A stretch of 64,000 bases of DNA from Amycolatopsis decaplanina DSM 44594. GTDB lineage: Bacteria; Actinomycetota; Actinomycetes; Mycobacteriales; Pseudonocardiaceae. Of the stretch, positions 25,314 through 34,030 are shown in pieces. Every line of letters begins with the position of its first letter. Position 1 is the stretch's first letter. The notes under the pieces were generated by a model. That model saw only the letters and a list, made by a program, of their open reading frames with translations. It was not told where the DNA came from and made no database searches. Both the position numbers and the translations under genes were made by a program. The stretch covers positions 188,330-252,329 of the forward strand of contig NZ_AOHO01000068.1 in assembly GCF_000342005.1 (NCBI RefSeq), in the 5' to 3' direction.

Positions 25314-25709
25314 ATGAACGTCGACGAACTGCTGAAGAAGGCCAAGGACGGTCTCGAAACCAAGATGGTCTACGGCGAGCCGTACCAGGTCGATGGGGTC
25401 ACGGTGATCGTGGCGGCCACGGTCGGCACCGGCGGCGGGGGTGGTGACAGTCGTGACGCGAAGGGCCGGTCAGGCGAAGGAGGCGGGTTCGGTCTGTCGG
25501 CCAAGCCGGTGGGAGCGTACGTCATCAAGGACGGCGAACTGCGCTGGGAACCCGCCGTCGACGTGAACCGCCTCTTGGCCACGCTCGGCATGATCGCGGT
25601 GGCGGCGCTGTTCGCGGCCACACGCCTCGCGAGGCTCAAGCAGCACACCGAGCCGGAGACTTTCGCGACGGTGGCGGAGGCAGGGGGTCGGCGCGCGAAG
25701 GTGACCTGA
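25314..25709 (+). CDS. GerW/YtfJ-family protein
   Basis: 131 residues. MNVDELLKKAKDGLETKMVYGEPYQVDGVTVI-type opening, a glycine-rich loop (GTGGGGGDSRD, GEGGGFGLSAKPVGAY) and VIKDGELRWEPAVDVNR are the GerW (YtfJ) marks; a C-terminal hydrophobic helix (LGMIAVAALFAATRLA) anchors it. Bacillus YtfJ affects spore germination, while actinobacterial homologues are of unknown role. Start at 25314 follows GGGAG. It ends 11 bp before a long palindrome. Confidence 0.85.
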   Translation: MNVDELLKKAKDGLETKMVYGEPYQVDGVTVIVAATVGTGGGGGDSRDAKGRSGEGGGFGLSAKPVGAYVIKDGELRWEPAVDVNRLLATLGMIAVAALFAATRLARLKQHTEPETFATVAEAGGRRAKVT

Positions 25710-25720
25710 GCGGCGGATCG

Positions 25721-25782
25721 TGGTGGGTCTCGTGAGTGGTAAGGACGGTTCTAACCGTCCTTACCACTCACGAGACCCACCA
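25721..25782. terminator. 30-bp-arm palindrome between convergent genes (family 2)
   Basis: Arms 25721-25750 and 25753-25782, perfect, loop CT. It lies between the converging GerW and HPF/RafH genes. Confidence 0.75.
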
Positions 25783-25857
25783 CCGATGTCCAAGCCGGCT
25801 TCATGGCCGCTTTCCCGTCCGATCCACTGGCGCCTCGGCAGCTCCGACGCCATTCGA

Positions 25858-26661
25858 TCAGTCCGCCGGGGTGATCAGGCCGTAGTGGCCGTCGTACCGG
25901 TGATAGAGCACGCTCCCCCGGCCGCGTTCCCCGTCGACGAAGAACAGGAAAGGCTGTCCGAGCAGATCCAGCCGATCCACCGCTTCGGTCGTGTCCAGCA
26001 ACGGAGCCGGGTGCCCGCTGACGGTCACCGCGAGCTTGAACGGACTGAGCCGGTGCGGCCCAGGCGGGATCGGCTGCGCCAGTCTGTGTCCGGTGGGACC
26101 GGCGTGGTAGAGCACGCTGTCCTGCCCTGTCCCCGTCTCGATGAACAGGTGGAAGTCGTAATCGAGAAGATGCATATCGAAGAACGCTTCGTCCACAGTG
26201 GCCTGATGGAGCGAGTAGGACTTGTGCCGGATGATCTCCCGCTCACCTTCCGGCCGGGGAAACCACGGCGTCGGCGCTGCCGGTACGGATTCGTGCCGCC
26301 ATTCGCCGGGTTCGGACCCCGGGCGCCGCCCGCGCTTGGCCTCCCAGTGAAGTGCGCTCCGCTCCAATTGACGACGGAGCTTCGCGTCCAAGCGGTCGAT
26401 CGCCTCCTCGGCGGTCGGCGCGGCCGCCTGCGCGCGGAGCAGCCTTCCGCCGACGTCGAGGTTCGCCTGGGCGATCACCGGTCGTTCCACGGCGGGGTTT
26501 CCGTACCTGCTGAGTCGTACCGAGGCAGCGAGCACAGGGCGATGGGCGAGACCGAACAGGCGCGACACTTTCCTCCCGGCACGTTCGGCCAGTGCGGGCG
26601 GGAGGTCTCCGCGTACCGTCACCCGCACGTCCGGTGTCGTCGTGGTCCCGTTCGTCCGCAT
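25858..26661 (-). CDS. Long ribosome hibernation factor (HPF/RafH type)
   Basis: 267 residues. Residues ~12-110 are an S30AE/HPF domain (VRVTVRGDLPPALAERAG start, AEEAIDRLDAKLRRQLERS end) that would bind the 30S decoding region. Two repeats of the C-terminal domain follow: VDEAFFDMHLLDYDFHLFIE...SVLYH (about 165-205) and LLGQPFLFFVDGERGRGSVLYHRYDGHYGLI (about 235-267, fragments quoted). The doubled tail is the plan of mycobacterial RafH (MSMEG_3935), the DosR-controlled hibernation factor of hypoxia. Start at 26661 follows AAAGGA. Two DevR-like boxes lie upstream. Confidence 0.88.
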   Translation of the reverse strand: MRTNGTTTTPDVRVTVRGDLPPALAERAGRKVSRLFGLAHRPVLAASVRLSRYGNPAVERPVIAQANLDVGGRLLRAQAAAPTAEEAIDRLDAKLRRQLERSALHWEAKRGRRPGSEPGEWRHESVPAAPTPWFPRPEGEREIIRHKSYSLHQATVDEAFFDMHLLDYDFHLFIETGTGQDSVLYHAGPTGHRLAQPIPPGPHRLSPFKLAVTVSGHPAPLLDTTEAVDRLDLLGQPFLFFVDGERGRGSVLYHRYDGHYGLITPAD

Positions 26662-26722
26662 TTCGTTCGTCCTTTCCGAAGGGGTTCTCCTCCATCGGAC
26701 ACCGGCGACCGGTTCCTCCCTA

Positions 26723-26736
26723 GGGACCAAGGCCGT
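26723..26736 (-). promoter_or_regulatory. DevR/DosR-like box (hibernation factor side)
   Basis: GGGACCAAGGCCGT: the first 10 bases match the minus strand of the 15131 box (GAGACCAAGG) except one. It lies 62 bp upstream of the hibernation factor start. Confidence 0.45.
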
Positions 26737-26745
26737 CGGCACGAG

Positions 26746-26759
26746 AGACCTTGGGGTCT
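26746..26759 (+). promoter_or_regulatory. DevR/DosR-like box (bluB side)
   Basis: AGACCTTGGGGTCT, a perfect inverted repeat of 5-bp arms with a 4-base spacer. It lies 52 bp upstream of the short leader reading frame and 99 bp before bluB. Confidence 0.5.
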
Positions 26760-26810
26760 GGCGGAACTCCCCACGTACCGGGTCTTCTCCGCACCTGGAG
26801 GTGGCAGGTC

Positions 26811-26861
26811 ATGACCTGGCCGACGAGGTCGTCACCGGGGCAGGCACGATCTGGCTCATGA
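26811..26861 (+). CDS. Short leader reading frame coupled to bluB
   Basis: A 16-codon frame, MTWPTRSSPGQARSGS. Its ATG stands eight bases after GGAGG, the only good ribosome site in front of bluB, and its TGA overlaps the bluB ATG (ATGA). bluB itself has no ribosome site, so it is likely translated by coupling to this frame. The peptide has no obvious family. Confidence 0.45.
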   Translation: MTWPTRSSPGQARSGS

Positions 26862-27511
26862 CACGTGAGACGGTCGATAGCTTGCTGTACGAGACGATCC
26901 ATCGGCGGCGGGACACCAGGGGTGAGTTCACCGGGGAGCCGATTCCGAGGGAGGTGCTGCATCGCGTGTTGAGCGCGGCGCACGCTGCACCGAGCGTCGG
27001 CCTCTCCCAGCCGTGGGACTTCGTCGTCGTGTCCGATATGGACGTTCGCAAGACGTTCCGGGAGCACGTGCGAACCGAACGGCGGGTGTTCGCGAGCCAG
27101 TTGGACGCTGAGCGGGAACGCGTCTTCGCCCGGGTCAAGATCGAGGGCATCATGGAGTCGTCCCTAGGTATCGTGGTCGGCTATGACCCGGCACGCGGCG
27201 CCCCCGCGGTGCTGGGCCGGCATGCCATCGCCGACGCCGGCTTGTACTCGGTGTGCCTGGCCATCCAAAACCTGTGGCTGGCCGCGACCGCCGAAGGACT
27301 CGGAGTCGGCTGGGTCAGCTTCTACCGTGAAGAGTTCCTTCGCGAACTGGTCGGCCTGCCGGAAAGAGTCCGCCCCGTGGCGTGGCTGTGCGTGGGGCCG
27401 GTGCGCGACCTTCCGACAGTGCCCGATCTGGAACGCCACGGCTGGCGGGATCGCCTCCCGCTCAGCGCCGTTCTTCACCACGAACAGTACGCGAACGTCG
27501 ATCCCGCATGA
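26858..27511 (+). CDS. bluB: BluB, 5,6-dimethylbenzimidazole synthase (nitroreductase fold)
   Basis: 217 residues. RRRDTRGEF, AAPSVGLSQPWDFVVV, RVKIEGIMESSLGIVVGYD and GLGVGWVSFYREEFLREL are marks of BluB, which uses O2 to cleave reduced FMN into the lower ligand of vitamin B12. No other B12 gene with certain identity is adjacent. In this island, flavin nitroreductase homologues are otherwise of the Acg type, so a general flavin role cannot be excluded, though the BluB motifs are strong. Start at 26858 is coupled to the short leader frame. Confidence 0.85.
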   Translation: MTRETVDSLLYETIHRRRDTRGEFTGEPIPREVLHRVLSAAHAAPSVGLSQPWDFVVVSDMDVRKTFREHVRTERRVFASQLDAERERVFARVKIEGIMESSLGIVVGYDPARGAPAVLGRHAIADAGLYSVCLAIQNLWLAATAEGLGVGWVSFYREEFLRELVGLPERVRPVAWLCVGPVRDLPTVPDLERHGWRDRLPLSAVLHHEQYANVDPA

Positions 27512-28551
27512 TCTCGGTTCCCGGCGGGGACGGACGTCCGTGAGCGATGCACCGGATTCGCCCCCGCCCGACAACGGGTGCTTTCTCAAACCACGTCGAC
27601 GACGGCCGAGTCGCACCGCCACGCCTGCCGGACGGCGCACGTTCAGGAAGATCGTCAGGCCGACGGCCAACGTGATGACGAAGGCCTCCGGCCAGGTCGG
27701 TCTGACCGTTGTCTGCACGGTGCCGCCCCAGGGCGACAAAGGCGGGCGAGGGTGCCGCGCATCGTGGTTGCAGATGTACGAGCACTGCCTCACCAGTCGG
27801 GCCTCGGCGGCTGGAACCACCAGGCCCGGTCGGTGACATCCCGGGGGTGGGACCGGAACGCGAAAATCGTCCGGCACGGGCACGCACATGAGAAGTGCCG
27901 TCGACCGAACCGGTGTCTACCGCGCGGCGGCCGAGTCTCCGTAGACACGACGAAGGCCCCGAGCGCGTCTTACGCTCGAGGCCCCGTCACAAAGGGCGCG
28001 ATCCCAGTTCCAGCTGAGACCACAGTTCCCGCACTCCGCCGCAACCACGCAGAAGAGACTCAGGACTCGACCCCCTGGATCGGGATCAAGGCACTGGCAC
28101 GAGCTGGACCCTTGGTCCCCCCCCGTACCGGCGAGAACCAGAATCCGGCGAAAACCGGTGTCCACCGTCCACTCGTGGACATCAGCCCCAGCCTCATCCG
28201 GTTCACGCAGGTCAACGGCACCGCATAACCGTCCACGAGGATCACGTGGACACGACCGGCACGACCCCATGAACGCACCGGTACCGCCGGTCAGGCCGTC
28301 CGGCCGCCAAACTCGCCAGAACGAACAGGCACGACGCCACGAAGACCCTCTCGGCGGAGGGGTCGTCGTCGACGGCGGGATGCACACTCTTGAGCACCAC
28401 GTGGACGTAGAAGTCCGCGGGCGCGTACAGCGCCCACCACGCGTTCGACGCCCATCCCCTTCGAGCCCGTCCACGATTCCGCAGAATGGCGCACCCGGAC
28501 ACGTCCAGCAGGATGAAGCCCGGCAACGATCCGGACACCTTCGCCTTCCGG
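27512..28551. other. About 1 kb without a convincing gene; probably decayed coding sequence
   Basis: No frame combines a start, ribosome site and protein-like composition over its length. Minus-strand pieces look like former coding sequence in shifting frames: TWPEAFVITLAVGLTIFLNV near 27660-27720, RAWWFQPPRPDW near 27790-27830, ECGNCGLSWNWDRALC near 27985-28035 and WWALYAPADFYVHVVLKSVH near 28380-28440. These suggest one or more small membrane or zinc-ribbon proteins broken by frameshifts. I do not recognise the families. Confidence 0.4.
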
Positions 28552-29367
28552 TCACACGGAACCGGGCGCGCTCCAGCCCTCGATGATGGTCTCGATGGCC
28601 TTGGTGGTCGCCTCCCCGGCGTCCACGCTGACCACGTGTCCGGCACCGGGGATGACGTGTTCGGGCACACCTTCGGCCCTCGCCCAGCGGGGCATCGCGG
28701 TCGTGATGTTGCCGGTGCGGTCGTCTTCACCGCGGATGAGGGCGAGCGGGACGGCCGCGCGATATCCCGGATCCGGGTCGACGAGCGACACGGTGGCCCG
28801 CCAGACGTCGAGGAAGACGCGTTTGGGCATCCGCGCGAACGTCTCCTCGCACTCGGCGATCCCCTCCGGTGTCACGGCCGAGGCACGGGCCATGAGGCCG
28901 GGGAGCCGCGCGGCGGGGATGAGCGCCAGTGACGGCGCCGCGAGTTTCAGCAGAAGCCGTTCGGTGGCGGTCAGTGGCCCTTCGTTCCAGGTGGAGTCCA
29001 CGACGATGAGGCCGGACGCGCGTTCGGGGAAACGGCGGACGAGCGCCTGGGAGAGGTTCCCGCCGAGAGAGTGCCCGATCAGGATCGGACGGTCGAGCCC
29101 GAGGTGATCGAGGAGCGAGACCAGAGCGTCGAGGGCGAGGGCCGCGCTGAACCGCGTACCCGGCGGGAGGCTCGATTCCCCGTGTCCCGGCTGGTCCCAG
29201 CTGATCACCCGATGGCCGGCGTCGTGCAGGGCGCGCGCCTGCGCGTCGAACATCCGGTGATCCATCCCGGCGCCGTGAGTGAAGACGACAGGCCGCCGCT
29301 CCCCCGCGAGATCGCCGTACCGCAGCTCGTAGCCGTCCTTTCGGAGCACCTCGCTAAGTTTCACCAT
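28552..29367 (-). CDS. Alpha/beta hydrolase
   Basis: 271 residues. HGAGMDHRMF oxyanion loop, nucleophile Ser100 in GHSLGG, probable acid in RGEDDRTG, and His in GAGHVVSV. Substrate cannot be told from sequence. The ATG at 29367 has no ribosome site; a TATGTTCAGAATATG stretch ends at the start codon, so the message may be leaderless. Downstream sequence is the decayed region. It is not obviously tied to the stress or taurine genes. Confidence 0.85.
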   Translation of the reverse strand: MVKLSEVLRKDGYELRYGDLAGERRPVVFTHGAGMDHRMFDAQARALHDAGHRVISWDQPGHGESSLPPGTRFSAALALDALVSLLDHLGLDRPILIGHSLGGNLSQALVRRFPERASGLIVVDSTWNEGPLTATERLLLKLAAPSLALIPAARLPGLMARASAVTPEGIAECEETFARMPKRVFLDVWRATVSLVDPDPGYRAAVPLALIRGEDDRTGNITTAMPRWARAEGVPEHVIPGAGHVVSVDAGEATTKAIETIIEGWSAPGSV

Positions 29368-29444
29368 ATTCTGAACATACTGTAGGTAGTGAACCGCCCG
29401 CAGGCGAACCTACGGGCGGGACCACCTTCACCGGATGGACCGGG

Positions 29445-30890
29445 TCATTCCCGGACGGCGGCCGGGGCCCGCTTGGGTTCACCCGGAACGGGATCGACGG
29501 GCACGGCGGGAACCTCGGCCACCGGCCTGCCGCGCCGCCTGCGGATCTCGAACCCGACGAGGATCAGCGCGAGCGTCACCGCGCTGAGCCAGAACTGCGA
29601 GCGCGTCGACGGCAGCAGCGCCATCGCCAGGATCACCCCGGCCATCAGGGCGATGGTCGCGTAGCTCAACCACGGGAACAGCCACATCTTGAGCGTGAGC
29701 TTGTCCGGATCCTCTCGTTCCAGCCTGCGCCGGAGCCGCACCTGCGCGAGCGCGATCGAGAGGTACACGAAAAGCGCGACGGCGCCGTAGGAGTTGACCA
29801 GGAACTGGAAGATCAGGTCCGGCGAGGTGTAGGCGGCGATGACGGACACGTACCCGATGACCGTCCCGGCCAGGATCGCGCGCCTCGGCACACCGCTGCG
29901 GGAAAGCCGGGTGAACGTCTTCGGCGCGTCGCCGTTGCCGGTGAGCGCGAACAGCATCCGCGACGAAGTGTAGAGGGCCGAGTTCAGGCACGAGAGCACC
30001 GCGGTCAGGACGATCGCGTTCATGATCGTCGCCACGGCCGGGATGCCGAGCACCTCCAGCACGGCCGCGTACGGGCTGACCGCGGTCGCCGGATCGTCCC
30101 AGGACTTGATCGCGACGACGAGGAACACCGAACCGACGTAGAACAGCACTACCCGGAAAATGATCGACCGCATGGCCTTCGCGACCGCCTTCTTCGGCTC
30201 CGCGGACTCGGCGGCGGCGATGGTGACGATCTCCGCTCCAGTGTAGAAACCGATGCACGGGACCACCGCCGCGAGCACGGCGCCGATGCCCAGTGGTGCG
30301 AATCCACCATGGGACACCAGATTCGTCACGCCGCCTCGGGCACCCGGCCAGAAACCGAACAGGTACAAGGCACCGACGACCAGGAAGACGACGATCGCGA
30401 CCACCTTGATCGAGGAGAACCAGTATTCGAACTCGCCGTAGGACCGCGCCGAGACCATGTTGGTGCCGGTGAGGATCAGGAGCAGGCCGAGACTGAGCAC
30501 CCACAGTGGCACGTCCGGTACCCACAGCTGCAGGATCCGGCCGCCCGCGACGGCTTCGACCGCCACAACGATGACGAAGAAGTACCAGTACATCCACCCG
30601 ACGGCGAAGCCCGCGCGGTTGCCGAGCGCTTCCCTCGCGTAGACGTAGAACGACCCGAGGGCGGGTTTGGCGATCGTCATCTCCGCGAGCATGCGCATGA
30701 TGAGCACGGTGATCAGGCCCGCGATGAGGAACGAGACCACCGCGGCCGGGCCCGCCGACTGGATGACCACGCCGCTGCCGACGAACAGTCCGGCTCCGAT
30801 GACGCCGCCGAGGGCGATCAAGTTCATATGTCGCTGCTTGAGCCCTGGTTTCAGGCCGCTGCTCTGTGCCGGGTCGGACGCTGAAGTCAC
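29445..30890 (-). CDS. APC-family amino acid permease (GabP/AnsP group)
   Basis: 481 residues, twelve predicted helices. The signature KQRHMNLIALGGVIGAGLFVGSG opens the first helix (fragment quoted), typical of the GABA/lysine/aromatic permease group; EYWFSSIKVVAIVVFL and YTSSRMLFAL follow. GTG at 30890 with AGGAGGAGAC upstream. It is next to a LysR gene and the taurine genes, so import of taurine, alanine or another amino acid is possible, but the substrate is not readable from sequence. Confidence 0.88.
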   Translation of the reverse strand: MTSASDPAQSSGLKPGLKQRHMNLIALGGVIGAGLFVGSGVVIQSAGPAAVVSFLIAGLITVLIMRMLAEMTIAKPALGSFYVYAREALGNRAGFAVGWMYWYFFVIVVAVEAVAGGRILQLWVPDVPLWVLSLGLLLILTGTNMVSARSYGEFEYWFSSIKVVAIVVFLVVGALYLFGFWPGARGGVTNLVSHGGFAPLGIGAVLAAVVPCIGFYTGAEIVTIAAAESAEPKKAVAKAMRSIIFRVVLFYVGSVFLVVAIKSWDDPATAVSPYAAVLEVLGIPAVATIMNAIVLTAVLSCLNSALYTSSRMLFALTGNGDAPKTFTRLSRSGVPRRAILAGTVIGYVSVIAAYTSPDLIFQFLVNSYGAVALFVYLSIALAQVRLRRRLEREDPDKLTLKMWLFPWLSYATIALMAGVILAMALLPSTRSQFWLSAVTLALILVGFEIRRRRGRPVAEVPAVPVDPVPGEPKRAPAAVRE

Positions 30891-31021
30891 GTCTCCTCCT
30901 TCTCGCACGCACCGCCGGGGCGGTGGCGCTGGGAGCTCCATTGTGGTTCCGGTCACCGTAGGAACAAGTCGGGCGCTGGACGAGAGCCAGTTACGATGCG
31001 GGAAAGGGGTCCAGATACCCC

Positions 31022-31909
31022 TCAGGACGACCGGCGCACCGCCAAGGCCAGCAGTTCCGCCGCCGGGCCGCCGAGGCGCCGCCCGGCGGGCCACACCGCG
31101 CGCAGCACCCGGACGAAGTCGACCCCTTCCACCGCGACAGGCACGAGCGCGTGGTCCGCGACATCCCATGCGCTGATCACCGCGGGGCCCGCGCCCGCGA
31201 TCACGGCGTTGCGTACTGCGGACGCGGAACCCAGTACCAGCAAGGGTTTCACCGCCCTCACCCCGGCCTTGCGCAGGGCGGCGTCGACCGTTCTCCTGGT
31301 TCCGGAGCCCTGTTCCCGCGTCACGAGTGGCGTGATCGCGAGCTCAGCCGGGGTCAGTGGACGACTTACGCGCGCCCACGGATGGGCGTCGGAGACGACC
31401 ACCACGAGATGGTCCACGGCGACCTTCCGTGACATGAGACCGGCCGTCGCGCCGGGCGATTCGACGAAACCGATGTCGACCTCGCCTTCGCGGGCCAGTT
31501 CTGCGACCTGATCCGAATTCGTGACCTCGAGACCGAGGTGGAGGCCGGAGTTCGCGCGTTTGAGCTCGCCGATCCAGCCCGGGACGAGATGCTCGGCCAG
31601 TGTCATGCTCGCCGCGACCCGGAGTTCGGCTTCGCGCCGGGTCCGCAGGGCCTCGGCGCCGTCGAGCAGTCCGTCGAGTTCCGCGAGCACGCGGTGCGCC
31701 CAGCCGGCGATGACGCGGCCGTCCGGGGTGAGCGCGGAACCGCGGCGGGTCCGGTCCATCAGCACCAGGCCGAGCCTCCGTTCCACAGTGGACAGCCGTT
31801 TGCTCGCCGACGACGGCGTGATCCCGAGTGCGGCTGCGGCCTGCCCGATACTGCCCAGTTCCTCGACGAGGACGAGCAGGCGCAAGGAGTCAAGCTCCGG
31901 CGCGGTCAT
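31022..31909 (-). CDS. LysR-type transcriptional regulator
   Basis: 295 residues. Winged helix at 1-60 (LLVLVEELGSIGQAAAALGITPSSASKRL, fragment) and a periplasmic-binding-like effector domain (about 90-290) with VDIGFVESPG and VTREQGSGTRRTVDAAL, as in CysB/YeiE-group regulators that control YeiH exporters. It is divergent from yeiH with a 72-bp gap, the usual setting for a LysR that controls its neighbour. Start at 31909. Confidence 0.9.
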   Translation of the reverse strand: MTAPELDSLRLLVLVEELGSIGQAAAALGITPSSASKRLSTVERRLGLVLMDRTRRGSALTPDGRVIAGWAHRVLAELDGLLDGAEALRTRREAELRVAASMTLAEHLVPGWIGELKRANSGLHLGLEVTNSDQVAELAREGEVDIGFVESPGATAGLMSRKVAVDHLVVVVSDAHPWARVSRPLTPAELAITPLVTREQGSGTRRTVDAALRKAGVRAVKPLLVLGSASAVRNAVIAGAGPAVISAWDVADHALVPVAVEGVDFVRVLRAVWPAGRRLGGPAAELLALAVRRSS

Positions 31910-31981
31910 AGCCAAAGTGCATGACCTACCCGTCGTTCTCCCGGCTACCGCCACTGTCCTCTCCGTACGACGCTCATCAGC

Positions 31982-32977
31982 ATGAGCACCACGTATGCGC
32001 GGCGAACGAAGCCGCACCTGACCGGTCTTGCCGTCACCGCCCTCGGTGTGGCCGTCGCGTACCTGCTGAGCACCGCCGTTCCCGTACTCAGCGCGCTCAC
32101 GCTCGCGGTCGTGCTCGGGGTATTCGCCGGGTCGCTGCCGGTGCTCTCGGACGGCACCCGGCAAGCGATCGCGAAGGTGACGAAGAAACTCCTGCGCGCC
32201 GGCGTCGTCCTTCTCGGCTTGCAACTCGCGCTCCCTTCGGTGCTCTCCCTCGGTCCCGGCACGCTGCTCGCGGTCGTGCTGACGGTCGGCCTCACGTTCC
32301 TCGGCACGATCGGGCTCGGCAGGCTGATCGGCGTTCCGCGTGGGCTCGCGCTGCTGGTCGCGACCGGGTTCTCCATCTGTGGCGCGTCGGCGATCGCGGC
32401 GATGGAAGGAGTCGTCGAGCGTGAGGACTCGGACGTCGCGACCGCCGTCGCCCTGGTCACCTTCTACGGCGGCCTGGCGATCGCGGCGGTCCCGCTCCTC
32501 GGCGGCTGGCTGGGGATGGACGCGTTGCGGATCGGCGGCTGGGCCGGATTGAGCGTGCACGAGGTCGCCCAGGTCGTCGCGGCCGCCACCCCTGCCGGGA
32601 CCGCCGCCGTCGCGGTCGCCGTGGTGGTGAAGCTGAGCCGTGTCGTCCTGCTGGCGCCGATGGTCGCCGCGGTCAGCGTGCGCGAACGCCGTCGCCGCCC
32701 GTCCGCCGGCGGGAAACGCGCCCCGCTGGTCCCGCTGTTCGTCCTCGGTTTCCTGGCGATGGTGGTGGTGCGGAGCACCGGGATCCTGCCGGGCGTGGCG
32801 CTCGACGTCGCCAAGGTGGTCTGCACGCTGCTGCTGGCGGGAGCGCTCTTCGGGCTGGGCTGCGCGGTCCGGATCGGCACCCTGGTCCGCACCGGTGGCC
32901 GGGCGCTGCTGCTCGGCCTGCTCTCCACCCTGCTCGTCGGCACCACCGCCTACGTCACCCTTGCCCTGCTCGGCTAG
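31982..32977 (+). CDS. yeiH: YeiH/UPF0324-family putative sulfate or sulfite exporter
   Basis: 331 residues, about ten helices. [39 protein letters not shown] and [14 protein letters not shown] (fragments) are the conserved family segments. Members include TauZ-like proteins of taurine clusters, proposed to export sulfate. Here it faces pta, tpa and xsc, and its stop overlaps the pta stop by 4 bp tail to tail. It probably removes sulfur anions made by Xsc (inference). Confidence 0.85.
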   Translation: MSTTYARRTKPHLTGLAVTALGVAVAYLLSTAVPVLSALTLAVVLGVFAGSLPVLSDGTRQAIAKVTKKLLRAGVVLLGLQLALPSVLSLGPGTLLAVVLTVGLTFLGTIGLGRLIGVPRGLALLVATGFSICGASAIAAMEGVVEREDSDVATAVALVTFYGGLAIAAVPLLGGWLGMDALRIGGWAGLSVHEVAQVVAAATPAGTAAVAVAVVVKLSRVVLLAPMVAAVSVRERRRRPSAGGKRAPLVPLFVLGFLAMVVVRSTGILPGVALDVAKVVCTLLLAGALFGLGCAVRIGTLVRTGGRALLLGLLSTLLVGTTAYVTLALLG

Positions 32978-33960
32978 TCCGCGTCCAGGGCTTGAACGGC
33001 GGTCAAGAGGGCGAGTGTCTCGATGTCGGAGGCCGAGCAGCCGCGCGAGAGGTCGTTGAGCGGTGCGGCGAGGCCCTGGAGGATCGGACCGAGCGCGACG
33101 GCGCCCCCGAGTCGTTCGGCGATCTTGTAGCCGATGTTGCCCGCGTCCAGATTCGGGAACACGAGGACGTTCGCGCGGCCGGCGACAGCGGATCCGGGAG
33201 CCTTCGCCGCCGCGATCGACGCCACCAGCGCGGCGTCGAACTGCAGTTCGCCGTCCACCGGCAGGCCGGGTTCCCGTTGACGCACCAGCGAAGTCGCCTC
33301 ACGGACGACCTCGACGCGCTGATGGTCGGCACTCCCCTGCGTACTGAACGACAGCATCGCGACGACCGGGTCCTCCCCCGTCAGGCCGCGATGGGTCGCC
33401 GCGGCGGCGAGGGCGATGTCCGCCAGCTGCGCCGCCCCCGGCTCGGGCACCACCGCACAGTCCGAGAAGGTCAGCCGCCGCCCGTCCGGGAGCAGCAACA
33501 GGAAGCAACTGCTCAAAGTGGACACTCCCGGCGCAAGGCCCACGACCCGCAACCCCGCGCGCAGGACGTCGGCGGTCGGCCGGGTCGCCCCGGCGACACA
33601 GGCGTCCACAGTGCCCGCCCGCAAGGCGGCGGCCGCCACGACGACCGGATCGCGCCGGGCGGCGGCGAGCTTCTCCGGACGACGCGCGAATCCCGCGGTC
33701 AGGGCCGCCTCGGTCCGGTCATCGGCAAGAGCGTCCGCGACGTCCACGATCAAGTCTTCCGTGGCCCCTGCCGCACGAAGACGCTTTCCGTCGCCGAACA
33801 GCAACGGCCGCACGACCCCCTCGTCCCGGAGCGCCAGTGCGGCGCGGACGGCGCGATCGTCGTCGCCGTCCGGCAAGGCGACGCGGAGATTTCGGCCGCG
33901 CAAGGCCTCCCGCCATCTGTCGAGCGTGGCGTCCGGTGTGGCCTCGGTGGTCAGGCTCAT
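32974..33960 (-). CDS. pta: Phosphate acetyltransferase
   Basis: 328 residues, the short form without the DRTGG regulatory domain, as usual in sulfonate clusters. [63 protein letters not shown] and [23 protein letters not shown] are the PTA marks (fragments). Converts acetyl phosphate from Xsc into acetyl-CoA. Start at 33960 follows GGAGGTACTTCG. It lies 70 bp after tpa, with a hairpin between. Confidence 0.93.
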   Translation of the reverse strand: MSLTTEATPDATLDRWREALRGRNLRVALPDGDDDRAVRAALALRDEGVVRPLLFGDGKRLRAAGATEDLIVDVADALADDRTEAALTAGFARRPEKLAAARRDPVVVAAAALRAGTVDACVAGATRPTADVLRAGLRVVGLAPGVSTLSSCFLLLLPDGRRLTFSDCAVVPEPGAAQLADIALAAAATHRGLTGEDPVVAMLSFSTQGSADHQRVEVVREATSLVRQREPGLPVDGELQFDAALVASIAAAKAPGSAVAGRANVLVFPNLDAGNIGYKIAERLGGAVALGPILQGLAAPLNDLSRGCSASDIETLALLTAVQALDAD

Positions 33961-33983
33961 CGAAGTACCTCCACATGCGAAGC

Positions 33984-34010
33984 GGGGGCCGCCGGAAGAC
34001 GGCGACCCCC
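33984..34010 (-). terminator. Hairpin between tpa and pta
   Basis: GGGGGCCGCCG (33984-33994) pairs with 34000-34010 with one mismatch, 5-base loop. No T-run. It may lower pta expression relative to tpa rather than stop transcription fully. Confidence 0.5.
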
Positions 34011-34030
34011 ACCGGGTGAAAAGGGCTGGT

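Noticed and set aside
27955-27984. Apparent hairpin around GGCCCCGAGCG / CGCTCGAGGCCCC
   Set aside because: The outer GGCCCC parts are in the same orientation and do not pair fully; only a short interrupted stem is left.
27917-28555. 212-codon minus-strand frame as a gene
   Set aside because: Ser/Cys/Arg-rich with no family resemblance over most of its length; only its last part has a protein-like segment.
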